Shown piece after piece: positions 13,211-26,088 of a stretch of DNA of 64,000 nucleotides (positions within the stretch are counted from its first letter, which is position 1; the number at the start of each line of letters is the position of its first letter). Both the position numbers and the translations under genes were made by a program. The notes under the pieces were generated by a model. That model was not told where the DNA came from. It searched no databases and was given only the letters and a program-made list of their open reading frames with translations. Location of the stretch: assembly GCA_024362935.1 (NCBI GenBank), contig JANCRA010000011.1:5084001-5148000 (forward strand), given 5' to 3'. The DNA is from Setophaga petechia. Lineage: Eukaryota; Chordata; Aves; Passeriformes; Parulidae.

Positions 13211-16162
13211 TCTGAGTGCCTGAAAGTGGGTACCTGCATATACCCCCTCTTACAATACACCTTGTTTATATGAAATGCCTGCGGTTTGTATTGCAAGGGC
13301 TGGACATTTCAAACCAACCTTTTTTAATGGGCATAATTTTTTCAATAGATTTTTAATGAGATTACCCCACTTTCTAGAATTCAAAATAAAACATAAATCC
13401 TTCCTGTGGGCTGTTTTTCCCATTGTCTTTGGCAACTCTTCAGTCATACATATATACATTCTTTCATTAGACAGAGAACTAATGACAAATAACATTCAAT
13501 AAATGTCTAAAAAGAAAACATCTTATTGTTCTCTTCTTCAAGTATAACCAACATTTCTTTGTAATCAGCAAAATAAATTATGTTTGTTGCAGGAGTCATT
13601 ACTGGGGCAATTTCCGCACACTGCTTGTTACAAATAGACTCACCCAATGCCTACAATTAGAATAAATCAAGCCAGCTGAGAAGGTTCAAATACATGACAC
13701 AAACTTGACTAAATAGCAACATGACATAAAGGGATGCTGTAATGCCTCCATGATAATAGTATGCAAAATGTAAAAGACCGCTTTTCTGTGTGCTGCCATA
13801 TGTCCACTGCAGTTTGTGGACATATGGACGTAGGACTCTCTCATGTGTAACGTATATCACACAGGCAGAAATAAAACAGGAGTAAAGGGCTGATATCATG
13901 AACACTGTTTAGAGGACAAATTAAAATGTTTGTTGTGGCAAAAACATGGGTGTACTAATTAATAGCTCTAGATTGCTTACTGGCACTGGCTGCGGCAGTC
14001 TCAGGTTTTTGATAGGTTTCAATAAAAGACAAAGCTGAATAAAGCTAAGTCTCTGAATATAAATGTAATTGCTTGGATAAGGTCTTCTTTCTGGGGAGAC
14101 ACATTGCTTGATCTTTCAAATTGCAGTCTACAGTATGAATTGAGGTATTTGCATATTTACTTATAGTACGAATAAATTTATTGCTTTCTATTGTTGCTCA
14201 CTGGATGCAAAAGTGGAGTTTGAAACAAGCAAGGAATAAGAAAGCTCACAAGAAGTTTTCATATTGATGAAAACATTTGGAACATAAAGTTTAGTTCTTA
14301 GCCAACAAGAAAGTGATAATGTACATCGAGTGATACGTGCATGTTGTGCTTTCATTCCTCTCAAAGACAGAAGCTGCCTGTTAAATATTTTCTTGCCAGC
14401 AATCAAAATGGTATAGGCTTAAACCTTGTCTCTCTGAGAATCTGGGGAGCTGATCTAAATCAAAACAGATGCCCTCTTCACTTAATAAAGCCACCTATTC
14501 GCATCCTCTTGTTAAAAGCTACAGGCTAAAGAAAAGCATGAGTAAAACTACCTGGCACCTGGACTAATTGGCAAAGAGAATTACAAGTGAAAAATTAATA
14601 GTATGTTATTTCACTGTACTATTGTAATGGTTAATTTAAAATTTTTCCTTTTGTTTTGCAAGCAGAGCTGGAAAAGCACATCAGGTTGTGGAAAGACAAA
14701 AGGATTTTTATGGCAGATAGAAGCTGTACCCTGAATATTAAGAACACGACTGAGATCAGCAGCTAATGTGCACATAGCAACTTGCTTCCATAGGAGAGAC
14801 ACCAATTTCTCCCCCAGAGAGATTAATCTCTTCATACATAAGTCATTCAAGCATGAAGAAATATTCTTTGGACATGGTGCACCAAATGGAAGCCCATACA
14901 TCAGACAATGATGGTGTATTATATTAAGACATTTATAGGACTGGGACATGCCAGCTGGGATGTGCAGCTTTAAGGGAATAAAAAAAAAAAAGCATTTTAA
15001 GGTGGATCTGCAGAGAAACTCAGCCAACACTGTGAATGGGAGTAGATTCACTTCTCCCTTCAAACTTATTTTCGGCATGAGGGGAGTCCCTTCTCATGGA
15101 AAATATTTACTCACATTTTAATCTTGACTTTCTTCAGGTACATGTCACAGTCTTCATAATTGGATTCTTGCCCCTTGTGAGAGCTGTACTCTTGCCTGGC
15201 CTCACATCCTTGCTGTTACTCAGGTTCTTTCTGAGTTATAGCCACACCAAAGGGTTTGATATATCCTGCGAAGGCCCCGAACAACAGCAGCCTGAGGTTT
15301 CCTGAATAAGTTTTGGAGTGTGGGTTGCAAAGTGTTCAGAAACACGAATTGTTATTTTCTGAACTGGAGATAGCAAGGCAAGTGTAGGTTTTCCTACTTT
15401 TATCAAGGAAGACTTTTGGTCAGTGTTTGGCTGAGCAAACATGGCTGGACTCCCTGCAATGCAGAGTCTGTCTTACTTCTGTCAAGAAAGGTAAATCTAT
15501 GTGTTTATCATTAAAACTCAATTGACTGATAAATTTCACCTACAAGTTGGTGTAGGCAAATACTGCTCATTGGCCATGTTTTTCATCTAAGATTCCTATA
15601 TGCAAGATCTTCCCTGGATTGACAGCCCAGGAAAGGAAAAGCACTGGTTAATGCAGGCACTCTCAAACCAATAGGAGCACTTCAAATGCAATTTCTATTT
15701 TTGCAAGTATATAGAAGCACTACGTAAATTGCTATTAATTATTCTGTACATAATTAACTTTCTCTGCACTTAGGCAGCCCTCTTTCTTAGGCAGATACAT
15801 ACAGGGCCTGGTAAGTCAACCGGCGTATTTCACAAAATATGATACTCAAAGGCTTTCCCAAACTGATAGAGGACAAATGTACTTGAGTAATGGATCCATC
15901 ATCAAGGAGTTCACTCCAATAAGGGGCAGGCAAGTGGCTGTGTGCTTACCCATCTAAGACAGCACTGAAGGGGACTCAGACTCACAGGTAACCCCAGAAA
16001 CACACATGCACTGTGAACTGGGAGAACAGAGCTGTGGGATTGCTCTGGTAAACATTTCACATTTGGAAGAACTTGGTAGAGATATCTGATATTGTTCATA
16101 CAGCTCAACCTTTTTCCAGAATTCAAAGAACATCTGGATGATGCTCTTAGCCATACGGTTTA
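13211..16162. other. AT-rich non-coding stretch
   Basis: No gene recognised. The longest open frame, about 155 codons on the minus strand at 14611-15078, has no recognisable domain and includes a Phe run from an A-tract. I treat it as chance. Confidence 0.5.
13796..13827. repeat. Perfect 12-bp stem inverted repeat
   Basis: CCATATGTCCAC (13796-13807) and GTGGACATATGG (13816-13827) are exact reverse complements around an 8-base spacer that contains CTGCAG. A transcript would form a stable short hairpin, but the stem is too short for a typical microRNA precursor. It might be a dimeric protein-binding site or a relic of a palindromic transposon. Confidence 0.75.
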
Positions 16163-16250
16163 GTTTTAGGTAATCCTGTGAGGAGCAGGGAGTTGGACTT
16201 GAGGATCTTCATGGGTCCCTTCTGACTTGAGATACTCTCTGATTCAGTGA
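16163..16250 (+). mobile_element. CR1 LINE 3' end fragment
   Basis: The sequence follows the 3' untranslated end of avian CR1 in order: an AGGAGCAGGGAGTTGGACT block, GATC, a GGGTCCCTTC block, then a decayed ATTCTATGATTC-type tail ending near 16250. CR1 elements insert by target-primed reverse transcription and are usually severely 5'-truncated, as here. No protein-coding part remains. The left edge is uncertain by some tens of bases. Confidence 0.8.
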
Positions 16251-17358
16251 CTGGAAGGGGCAGATATGCGAAAACGCACTTTTCTATTTCTAGTTTCTGC
16301 CATTCACTTGTGGTCACTTTAATTATTCTTGTTTCTACTTGTCTCAGACTAATTTCTGATTATTTTCTCTTCTGCATGCTTCTCCTGCATAACAGAGATG
16401 GATGCTAGAGCCTGGTCATAAGAAATATCTTTCAGATCATATTTGCGTTTGCTTTGGGATAAAGATTTTCCTAGGGCAACTTATCTGTCTTCTCTGGCTT
16501 AGATTTTTAATTCCAACTTTACAAGAGGCACAGATCTCTCACAGATCTCACTGTTGTATCTGTTTGTAACGAGTGCCAGTGAAGCCCTCAGGATAAAAGA
16601 CAGCAGCTGAGGCATTACCTGGGCTCACTCGTGGCTTTGTCAGGTCCCTGCAGCCCAGCTTCCAGTGTGATTTCTGCCTGAAGCTGTAGCATGAAATGGG
16701 CATCCACTAATCCTGCACATGGCATGAATGACTGCTCTCCCCACTCCCAGACTCTGCAAGAATGGGAAGCAAAACAAAAACAGATCAGACCTCCAAAAAG
16801 TTTAATTTCAATACAAACAAAAAAACCCCTCACAAACACAAAATATTGATCAAAGTTTTCCAAGTCTAGGTCCTTTTCATTTCCCATCATCCTCTCTCTT
16901 ACAGACTTGTACTTCCATTAAAAAAAAAGCAACGGCCTTGCAGATTTTTACAGACTATCTGCTCTCTTTGAGAGTTGAGGTTGTGAGTGTTTTCCTTGAA
17001 AAGTATCATCTTTTCATGTCATAAAAATTTCAACTGATAGATAGGGTCTATCAGGCAAGCTTCCTGCTTGGGATATTTAACTCTACTTCATTTCCCTGGC
17101 AGGAAATCTGGATTCTAAGAATGTTTCAAAGTGTGCTTTAATGGATGGTTGGGAAACATTTTCAATTTTAAATTTCGCTTACCTGTATCAGGAAAGCTGT
17201 GTGTTTTTTCAATAAAATATTTCATTTTGAATTCATTTGTTCCTCAGAAACACATTATATTTTGATACATGATATACAGTAAGAAGAAATCATACATATT
17301 TTATGTGCAACACATTGAATTTGTAATATGTGTCTGATAATGACTTTACACTAAGTTC

Positions 17359-17386
17359 CTATTCCTCTACAGTTGTAGAGGAATAG
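17359..17386. repeat. 28-bp near-perfect palindrome
   Basis: CTATTCCTCTAC (17359-17370) and GTAGAGGAATAG (17375-17386) are exact reverse complements separated by AGTT. The outer two bases of the spacer can also pair, giving a 13-bp stem with a 2-base centre. This is among the longest exact inverted repeats I noticed. It could extrude as a cruciform. No neighbouring transposon ends explain it. Confidence 0.8.
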
Positions 17387-18582
17387 CAATGTAATTGCTG
17401 TCCTGAGCTAGACAGAGTCTGCTTTAGTGCTGCTCACTTGCTTACACAGTTGTGGGAAACCTATAAATCTGATTTGAGTCTCTGGTGAGACCTTCATACA
17501 CCACAGAGAAAAATGATACATTGTGATAAAATAAAGTCCAGGACTTGTTTTCTTCTGGATGATTCTTCCCTTTTAGTGTTTGGAGACTTCGTTCAGGCTT
17601 AAGTACTTTCTGTGTATATTCTGTTTTAGATATATTAGGAAAAGTTTTTCACTAAACATGGCTTCACTTGGCAGAGAGACTTTTTAATGATTTCAGCAGA
17701 CTGAGTTGGAACAAGTGCTCAAGCTGCCATAAGGAGAACTAATTATTAGATTTGAGGGTTTATGTATGTATATTTATACATGTATCTGTAAAAACATAAG
17801 GGAATAAATGCAATGGATGCCTGATATCCTCTGCAAGTCCTGCATGAAATAAAAGCATAGCAAAAGCATGGAGGTAAGACAGCATCAGGAAAAATGAAAC
17901 TGAGAGCTAGGAGTTATTCATTTTCCCACAAGATGGTTCTGACTTCCTGCCAGAAGGTCAGGATCTGATAAAGTATTTTACACTAGTGCCTTTCTTTTTT
18001 TCCATGATCCTTAAGAAAGTGAAGGATGTGGGCTTAAGCTGGTAGAAGACAGTCATAGATTTCAATTTCAGCATAACATCATTGAGAGAGTGCTGGATAA
18101 TAAATAATATTTTCAGTTGTGAAATAGGAGATGTAAAGTCTTTGCTAATGCTATGCGATAAATAGTGGTGGCATTTTTATGGCACATTTTTAGAATTAAA
18201 AAGGGAATCCTCTTATTTCAAAATGCAATATCAAAACGTGATCTTATTAAAATTTTCAAAGAGAGAGCCAGTAGCTCTTCTTCCCCTTTCCCCTGTCCTC
18301 CTCCCCTCAATTCTCTGTTTTTTTCAAGAGAAATAAGTTGTATTTAGGAAACATGTCTCTTCCCTCACAGAGATCCACCACAGCTGGACTTCACTCCTGC
18401 CATGCAGGGCAGAATGTCACTGTACATTGGCTTTCTCTGTTTTACTGAAAACACACATTGAAGCATTTCTCTCAGTCAGACTCTGGACTGAAAAATAGGT
18501 GATTTTTACTGACATCTCCTACTCCTGATACATAGTAAGTTGTTCAGAGCCCGGCACAAGGATGGAACCTTCTCCAAGCCAC

Positions 18583-18640
18583 TTGCTGAGAAAATGGGAG
18601 AAAATATTTGCTGAGAAAATGGGAGAAAATATTTGCTGAG
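18583..18640. repeat. 25-bp tandem repeat, 2.3 copies
   Basis: A 25-base unit starting TTGCTGAGAAAATGGGAG is repeated exactly twice (18583-18607 and 18608-18632). A third partial copy, TTGCTGAG, ends at 18640. There are no differences between copies, which suggests a recent duplication and possible length variation between individuals. Confidence 0.9.
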
Positions 18641-18737
18641 TGGTCTGAGGGGACTCCCCTCCAAAATGTCCCCAGTTGAGAGTTTCTAGCTCTAGCCTTG
18701 AAGATGTTCCAGTCAAATGCCAAGTATTCCTAGGCCA

Positions 18738-18764
18738 ACCAATTAAAAGAGTCAATTAATTGGT
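18738..18764. repeat. 8-bp inverted repeat
   Basis: ACCAATTA (18738-18745) and TAATTGGT (18757-18764) are exact reverse complements. Each contains a homeodomain-type TAATTG core and a CCAAT sequence. The spacing of about one turn would suit paired factors, but chance is also likely in AT-rich DNA. Confidence 0.45.
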
Positions 18765-19085
18765 GCAGAACAGGAGGTTGTCGCGACTATTGACTAAATA
18801 ATATCTTTTGCATTTAAATGAAGATGAAAGAGGGTGGAGATTATTTCTCCTGTAAGTTTGTGCCATTCCTAGAACATCAGGGCTCTGATTCCTGTAGGTA
18901 TTAATGTTGCTCCAGTATTCCTGAATATCATCACCCCTTTACTTCTGTTCATTTGCTCAAACTCATCACCTGTACCCTTCCTGGACAGTGATGTCTCTTT
19001 CTGGCTGCCTTTTCTGCAGCTACCTGCACACAAACATTCCTCTTTTCATCCTTCTGGATGCCAAGGCACTTTCTGGGAAAGAGAG

Positions 19086-19109
19086 GAAAAAAGAAAAAAA
19101 AAAAAAAAA
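19086..19109. repeat. A-rich simple sequence
   Basis: An A-tract interrupted by single G bases. No retroposon body is recognised upstream. Confidence 0.75.
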
Positions 19110-22100
19110 GAAATGTTTGGAAAGTGAGAATCTGTGCTTTTACTGCTTTTCAGTGATTGAACGAGGCAGACATAGTCCTCTCTATAGACACAGGCAGCAG
19201 CAGTACATTTTTACATGGATGTAGCAAAGCTGGGCCTTTCCTGGGGAGTAAATGAAGTCTTCCTGTCTGCTTTGTACCTAATGTTAGAGCAATATCATCA
19301 GATGAGATTGGAAGGGGAGCTGCCAGGTCACCATAATGATGTTAACTTGAAGACTGTCATCAGCCCATGTGCGACCCTGGCTGCACACTAAACTGAGCTG
19401 TGGCAGAGGAGATGGTAATTGTCATTATTACAGTCTAAGTGGAATCTTCACCCGTAGGCATGGGTTACCACGTGGGAACTTCACATACTATAAACACCAG
19501 CTGATATTCTTTCCTCCTGGCCAGAGTTTCTGGATGGGAAGTCTAAGGTGGGAGCTACACGACTGCTATCTGAGAAGTAGCTTTTAAATAAGCCTGAGCT
19601 GTGTCAGTGATGAGCATATAAACTGCTATGTTATTACCCATGTAATGTGGGAATTTCTTTCCCAAAACAGGTTGATGTGTGTTAGAGCTAGCAGAGCTTG
19701 GTTTCCTACAGTGTGCATCCCTCAGACTTCTCTGTTGTCTAATCAGGTGCTGCTTTTTGCAAATCCTTGTCTGTATTTTCTGTGTGAACTTGGTGTGAAT
19801 TCTCTGTGTGATAAAGGAAGGGCTCATCCTCCTACCCCTCCTGCAGTAGACGATAAAAACAATATCTCTTTCCTACCTGGCCACCTAATTTTCTGGAAGC
19901 TGTTGTAATACAAGTCCTTTGAAACACAACTCCACCCATTTTGGTTGAAAATGGCCAAACAGTTCAAAATTTACAAGCAAGAAGAAATATATACTAACTG
20001 TGTGAACACTCATTTGTAACCAGGATAAAAAAGGACTTTTGTATCTGAAGCCATCAGGTACCAGTCAATAAGACAAAGTAACAATAGAAAAACGACATCA
20101 GAAAAACCACAAATGATTAATAAAATATTTAAAACTCGATTCTTCCTCAGTTTGAAAAAGTGAATTAATGAACGCATCAATCAAATCTCTGAGATTCCAA
20201 AAACCTTCAATTTAGTCTTATTGTCAATGCATGTCAGGAAAGTAGCCTTCACCCAGAGATATCCACTGAAATGTAATTAACTTTTTGTTTGTGGAAGAAT
20301 TTTCTTGGGAAATTTCAGATGCTTATTTGGAGCTCTCGGGGGGTATTGAATCTTTAACAAAGACATCACTTCTCTTCAGAGTTCATTTGTTAGTGGAGTT
20401 AAATGAGTGTTAAGAAAAGGAAAGAATCTAGAGAATATAGCTAAAACCATCTGGTTTCTGAGTTGCTCAGATTTCTTCATTCCCTTGGGAGTTAACTATC
20501 TGAGTAGTTCTGCAACTAGCATGCTGTCCTCTAGGGTAGACAAGACATGGATTTCTAGAATCAAACTTCTTTACAATTGCCAAAATCCCACCATTTCCTT
20601 AACTTGTTAAGGATGTGTTTTGGCCTCAGAAAATTTTCAAGGCTTTCATAGGTATCTGTCATAATCAGGAACACAAATACATGACAAAATGAAGACGAAC
20701 TTCTCATCTTCTTTGCTCCAGATGACCTTCAAAATTCTTTAGTTCCAAAAGTCTGTACAGCCTCTACTGTGGCCTGTTCTGTGTATCTAAGAAGAAAGGG
20801 AAATTCTGAGATAATTACATAGAATACAACATGAATTCATGGAGCAACAAGCATTTGTGAAGTACCTACGCTAGTTTTCACAGATTTTTGTACCTAGCAT
20901 GAATTACATGAAAATCCCTTAACTTAGGTTAAGAATTCTAATATTGATGAATCTTGGTAAGAAATTTGGGGGAGGTAAATCAGCAGAGCTCCAGTCTCCA
21001 ATGTATTAGAACCATATTGCATGCACTAGGCGAAAAATGGTCTCATGCATACTAATGTAATTTGATTTTAGCTATGGGATTTATAAAAAGGTGATAATGA
21101 CATGTACATATCTTTATAAAGAGATCTACAGGTGAAAGCAAGAGATATGTTAATAGCTCTACTTTACAATGAGCAATACTGATTCTTAGCTGAATGTCTT
21201 CGAGGGTTCATTAGAGAGATGCTTTGAATAATATACAGGAGGCCTAGCCCAGAGGTTTGAAAGCAAATCTGATTTGATTGTTGTTGTAGTAATAACAATT
21301 CATATGAGGATGGAATTTGTTACAGGTTTTTGGACAATATTTTGTTTCTATCTGTGTCATAGTATCATATGTCACTGTTAGTTTATACTTTACTAAGATA
21401 CAACACTAAGTAGCATAAATTTTCCCATTTTTTATGTAAAAGCACAAACATTCCTGTTTCTGGGATCAAGCTGTGACAATGGCAGCTTGTAGGAAAGAAT
21501 AAACATTTTCTTAACATCATCCACTTCAGCTGGACAACCCAGGGCATTTTCTGGATGTGAAGAACAAAGAATGGTGTGCTGTAAACAGTAGGGAGTTGCA
21601 CTCATACTCCACCCCTGGTGTGAGCCAAGGACATGTGCAGAGCTGTGCTTCTCAGCACACTGTCTATGTCTACATGGGTGGCGGGGGTGGGCCCCTGATG
21701 GTCCCCCCCAAACTCTCCACAGAGTGTTAGCAACCAGCCCAACACTGAGTCTGCCTAAATGATTCCTGAAAGAGCTTGGCTTTGCAGAGGATCATGTTGT
21801 GTTGCACTGAGTGGATGTTTGTCCCGAGAAGAAGAGTGCTTCTCATCTTTTGCTTTTGTCCTTGTCAGTGAAGCCAGGGTCCAGAGCTAGCCAAAGTGGA
21901 CCCCCACGAGGCTTTCAATCCAACAGGATCACTAAATATTTACAAGATTTCCACTGCCTTCTCATTTTTGAGCACTGTGATCCACACACCATCATGCATT
22001 CAGTGACTGCTGGTTAGACTTAGAGCTTGGCTTTGCATTGCCTGAATTAGAGTGACATTTGACCTTGGCTGTCAAAGAAAAGCCCCACTGCTAGTAATAA

Positions 22101-24905
22101 TTTAGTACCTAATTTTGCCAAATTCCCCCTTATCCAAATGAAGGGTGATTGCATATGGGAAGATTACAGGACTGGTCCTCTATGATACACCAATGTAAAA
22201 AATCCACTTGTCTCTAGAGTTCAATTGTTTCCCATAAACCTGCTAAACTGAACCTCTCAGTTAATCTTGTTAGTTCACTGTCATGCTCATTATCTAAGCG
22301 ATGGCGCCAAATGTTTGCCCAAAAGATTGTAGCCAAAGTATACTGGTAGAACAGGGTAACATGTAGCATGGCAGCTTCAAATGGCCAGGGAAAGAGACCT
22401 ACCACAGGGTAGATTCATTTTCTTAAATCTTTGAAAAAATATTTTTAACTGTTTATAATGAAGTCCTTGTATACTTTTTCATGCATTCCTAACACATGAA
22501 GCCTCATTTCTGCTCACACAGATCTCCCATTTTTGAAACAAGGCCTGCAATATTTGGGTAAGATGAAATTTTGTTGCTTTTATTTATAGCTACAGGTTTC
22601 ATACCAGAGTTTCACAGGATTAGCAAGGAGCCAGCATGTATGCTTAGCAAATTCTCTGCACAGAGAACTTAATTTCTCAGTTAGAAAACAGGATTTTTTT
22701 TCTCTTTCTAGGTGCTGTTAGAGGTCTTCAAATAATCCATTGTTCTGTTTAACTAATGTAATCCTCTCTGATGAAAGGAAAATTCATTTTCATTAGTAGG
22801 GGAGCAGTGGGGTTGCATTAGTAGTCAAGTTCCATTCTCCGCTACACTGATGGAAATCCAGATGGCGATCTGAAAGCAAAATTCAGCCTAATGTGGACAA
22901 GTTAAAGTATGATTTTGACAAACCACTTTTCCTTAAAACACGGCACAATTCATGTGGTTCCCCTCTTTATCTTAAAACAGCATTTATGTGTCATTCAAAT
23001 TCCTGTTTTTTCTTCAACATTTTGCTGTACTCAGTCTAGCAATAAGTAGCTGAGTGTATCTAATTTGGATGGATTTGTATTTTTAGGCTGTTTACAGCTG
23101 AGATTGGTTTTTTCCCACTTGCAGCTGTGGGGTGTTTAATTTATCACCTGCACTCATACTTTAGGGCCACTCTGTAGACATCAGAGGGGTTGCTGTGGGC
23201 GGGTTATACCTCCCTCTGTTTTAGCCAACGTGGGGAGTTCAGGCACTTTATGCTGACTACCTGGTTTTACATGGCTGAAATGAGAAGCAAAGAGAGCCCC
23301 CTCACTCTTCTGTGACTTGGAGCCACTCCTAAACCACTGCTTCATCCCAGTGTGGCATTTCCATTTTTCCTTTTCAGTAAACAAGCAGAATTCAGCCTGG
23401 TACTACAATTAGCTGCTCTTTTACTCACCTTCCCCTCAAGCATTCAAAGTCGGCTTTTTGTGCTGTGGAAAAAGAAGTTTAATAAATCAAACAAAAACAA
23501 TGTTTTCTGCTTCTATTTTTCAAATAAACTCTGTAGAACACTTGGGTAAACAAGACTTTTTTTTTCCCCTGAACTGGGTCCTCATTTACGGGAAAATGGA
23601 AAGTTACCCCCCAAATAACTATGATTAATAAATCATGTTCCTTGCTCTAGGTGTATGACCTTGCAAAATTCATTTCAGTTAGCTGCCAAAGTATCATTTT
23701 ACTTTGTTTTTTCACTTGGCAATGGAGAGGTTTTTCTTGCATTTTATATACATTTGAAAGAAATTATGCTTGTGTACATAAAAAAAATAAATAAAAATTT
23801 GCTGTCATTCTACCCAATATATAGTCAGACTTCTCTAAGATGAAATCATTCACTTTTCTTGATATGGCAAGCAATTTTTAGATTAGCATGTTGTATTTTT
23901 AACCTTCATAATTTTCTGGATACAAAAGTAAATCTTAAGTTTTGTTATACCTATAATTGCTCTGACAAAAATGTTCACACTGACATGGGTGGTGGCTTTG
24001 GCTACCAAGACAGATTTTCATAATAATGAGTTTTTTCCTGTAGGGGGCTGTGAACTGCTAATTAGCATCCATGACCCAATATTCTTAGCAAATAAGAGTA
24101 ATAGCAGTAATTTCTAGCTTTATGCAGGGTGCAAGTCTAATATTACCAGCACTTCTGTTTCATTTGTAATTAACTGCAAGCAATTATTATAGAGTCAAGG
24201 AAGTATATCCTAATGCTCGTAGGTAATAAAAAAATTTGAAATTATGTTTGTAAAACTCATATGTTTCATGCTGGGTGCACTGATTTCCTTCAGAGCACTG
24301 AGATTATGTGCCTATCAATTAAAAATTCTTCTTTAATGTTGCTTTACATTGATATGCTTTTGAATGTTTCTGTATAAGTATCTCGCCGTCTATTTAATTC
24401 TCTTCCTTTTTTAAAAAACAATATCCTTGAAATTTCAATTAATATTTTGACCGCAAGACCTTACTGAATACTTAATTTGGCTACTTGATCTCAACATAAG
24501 ATTTAGATGGTACTAAAAGAAGTTGTTTACACTTGATTTTATGAGGTCTGTATCTTAGTCCTATTAGAGCTGTGCCCCCTAGGCTGGTGACAGAGGGGCG
24601 CATGCTCCTGCATCACAGACGACCTCCCCAAACAGAAACAGATCTGCTGCTTCTTTTACTCAGCAAAATAATGCACAAGGCTTTTTGCAAATTGACTTAC
24701 TTTCCCGTGTTCATATTGGTTTCTATGACAGTAGCAGCAGCTATGAAATATTACCTTCCAGTGGCAATTACATAGTTACTGGGGTGGCACCATGACTTGC
24801 CATTGCCTTGAACATCTTTGCAGAACAGGCCTTGGTTATTTACTCAGAAATATAATCTTATCTGAATCTGAGCTCTGTACAGAGGTGAATATTGTCATGG
24901 TTTGA

Positions 24906-24924
24906 CACTGGCACAATGCCAGTG
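24906..24924. repeat. Hairpin in the LTR U5 end
   Basis: CACTGGCA (24906-24913) and TGCCAGTG (24917-24924) pair around a CAA spacer. It lies 13 bases inside the LTR edge. In the retroviral transcript (minus strand) it would form a stem near the end of U5. Confidence 0.75.
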
Positions 24925-25016
24925 CCCCCATGAGAACATCCTCTCCCTGGTGTCTGCTGTGAGATGGTACTCGGAATAAGCAAAGCAGGCTCCTACTTAG
25001 GGGAAAAAGAGAAAAC

Positions 25017-25022
25017 TTTATT
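25017..25022 (-). terminator. Polyadenylation signal of the LTR
   Basis: TTTATT on the plus strand reads AATAAA on the minus strand, followed in the same direction by a T-rich stretch. Its place about 125 bases before the LTR's 3' edge is what fixes the element's orientation. Confidence 0.7.
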
Positions 25023-25868
25023 AACTAAACTATAAAAACTAAACCACAAAGAAAGAAAATAAACAAAAGGAAAACGAAAACTGCACAGAAACACTCCCCC
25101 TGCTCCTCCCACCAAATTCCCAATACATTTACATTTCCCAAAATTATCAACACTCGGTCTGGTACCACCCTTTGGATAATCAAATCCTCAGTTCATCAAG
25201 AGTAGAAGGAATCCTTCCTTGTGCCATGGGCTGCTTGTCACATGTAGCACCGCTCAGAGATCCTTTTGCAATTGTGACATCTTCCTTCCATGCCCGGTGC
25301 TCTCACCACCGTGCATGGGACAGGGGCCTGCTTTGAGGGTGGACTTTTTAAGGATGCCTCGTCCAGTTCCAAACAGAGCAGAGTCTCATATCTGGGACCT
25401 TTTCCCCCCCATTTCTTTTACACCCCCTGGGGCCGAGGGGTCTCAACACTGAACTTTCTTGGCTCTGAGCCCTTGCTTCCCCCTGGAATGCAGTCTCTGT
25501 ATCACAAGGAAACAGTCCATGGCTGTACAAAAAAGAGTCCAGCAAAAAAATCCCACTCCATCTTCTCCATTCCTCCAACATCTCTCTCCCACTTGCCAGA
25601 CCCCACCACTGGCCCATTTCCTTCTTCATCCTCTACTCTTATCTGTCTTCTAGGAAGGGTTAATGTTCTGTAAAGTTTTCGTTGTCCACAAAGGGTTAAA
25701 AGCTTTCACAAGTGGCTGGGCTCCTCGCCGCACCCCCCCCCTCTTCCGCATCAGCAGCACATGGTATCACATTCCAAGATAACAGTCCCAGGCACGGCGC
25801 TCTCTCTCTGGGAGGGGGGGCTGTCCGATGGCTCCTGGGGTCTCTCTCTCTTCCACCCTTCCACCCTC

Positions 25869-25881
25869 GGGGGGGGGGGGG
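25869..25881. repeat. G13 run within the LTR U3 region
   Basis: Thirteen G bases in a row. Another G7 run lies near 25812-25818 and a C9 run at 25733-25741. Together they could form G-quadruplexes. Run lengths of this kind are prone to sequencing error. Confidence 0.8.
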
Positions 25882-26088
25882 TTCAGGCCTACCTCTCCCA
25901 GGGCCGTGTGGCTTTTTCCCCTCCCCACCCCCGCCCAGCCAGCAGCTGGGCCGGGGGCAGAGACCTAATGCCTCCCACCAGAAATTCAAAGACGGGTCCG
26001 AGGGGGAAGAGCCCTGCTTTTAACCCCTGCGTGGGTGTTCTCAGAGGCGTGTCCAAACATCCCCAGTGGCCACACCAGGTGCCAATAT

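Larger units (their letters stand above)
16251..24888. other. AT-rich non-coding stretch between CR1 tail and LTR
   Basis: No gene recognised in about 8.6 kb. Open frames are short and on both strands. Structure consists of the palindromes and tandem repeats listed separately and an A-rich run at 19086-19109. Several parts, for example 23850-24500, are very AT-rich. Confidence 0.5.
24889..26088 (-). mobile_element. Solo LTR of an endogenous retrovirus, with target duplication
   Basis: The block from TG at 24893 to CA at 26084 (1192 bases) is flanked on both sides by ATAT (24889-24892 and 26085-26088), a 4-bp target duplication. Its orientation is set by an AATAAA polyadenylation signal on the minus strand (25022 down to 25017), about 125 bases from the LTR end. 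A hairpin with arms CACTGGCA and TGCCAGTG lies at 24906-24924 inside U5. The U3 half (about 25700-26050) is GC-rich, with C9, G13 and other G runs. No gag, pol or env sequence lies on either side, so this is a solo LTR left by recombination. The end sequence resembles passerine LTR families known to me from memory. A 4-bp duplication suits class I (gamma-like) elements, but the subfamily is not certain. Open frames inside are artefacts of GC content. Confidence 0.85.

Noticed and set aside
14611..15078. 155-codon minus-strand frame as a gene
   Set aside because: No family resemblance. It contains a Phe run from an A-tract and overlaps nothing exon-like.
20820..20900. MIR head-like text (AACAAGCATTTGTGAAGTACCTACG)
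   Set aside because: It resembles the start of mammalian-type MIR, but only about 30 bases match and nothing follows in order.
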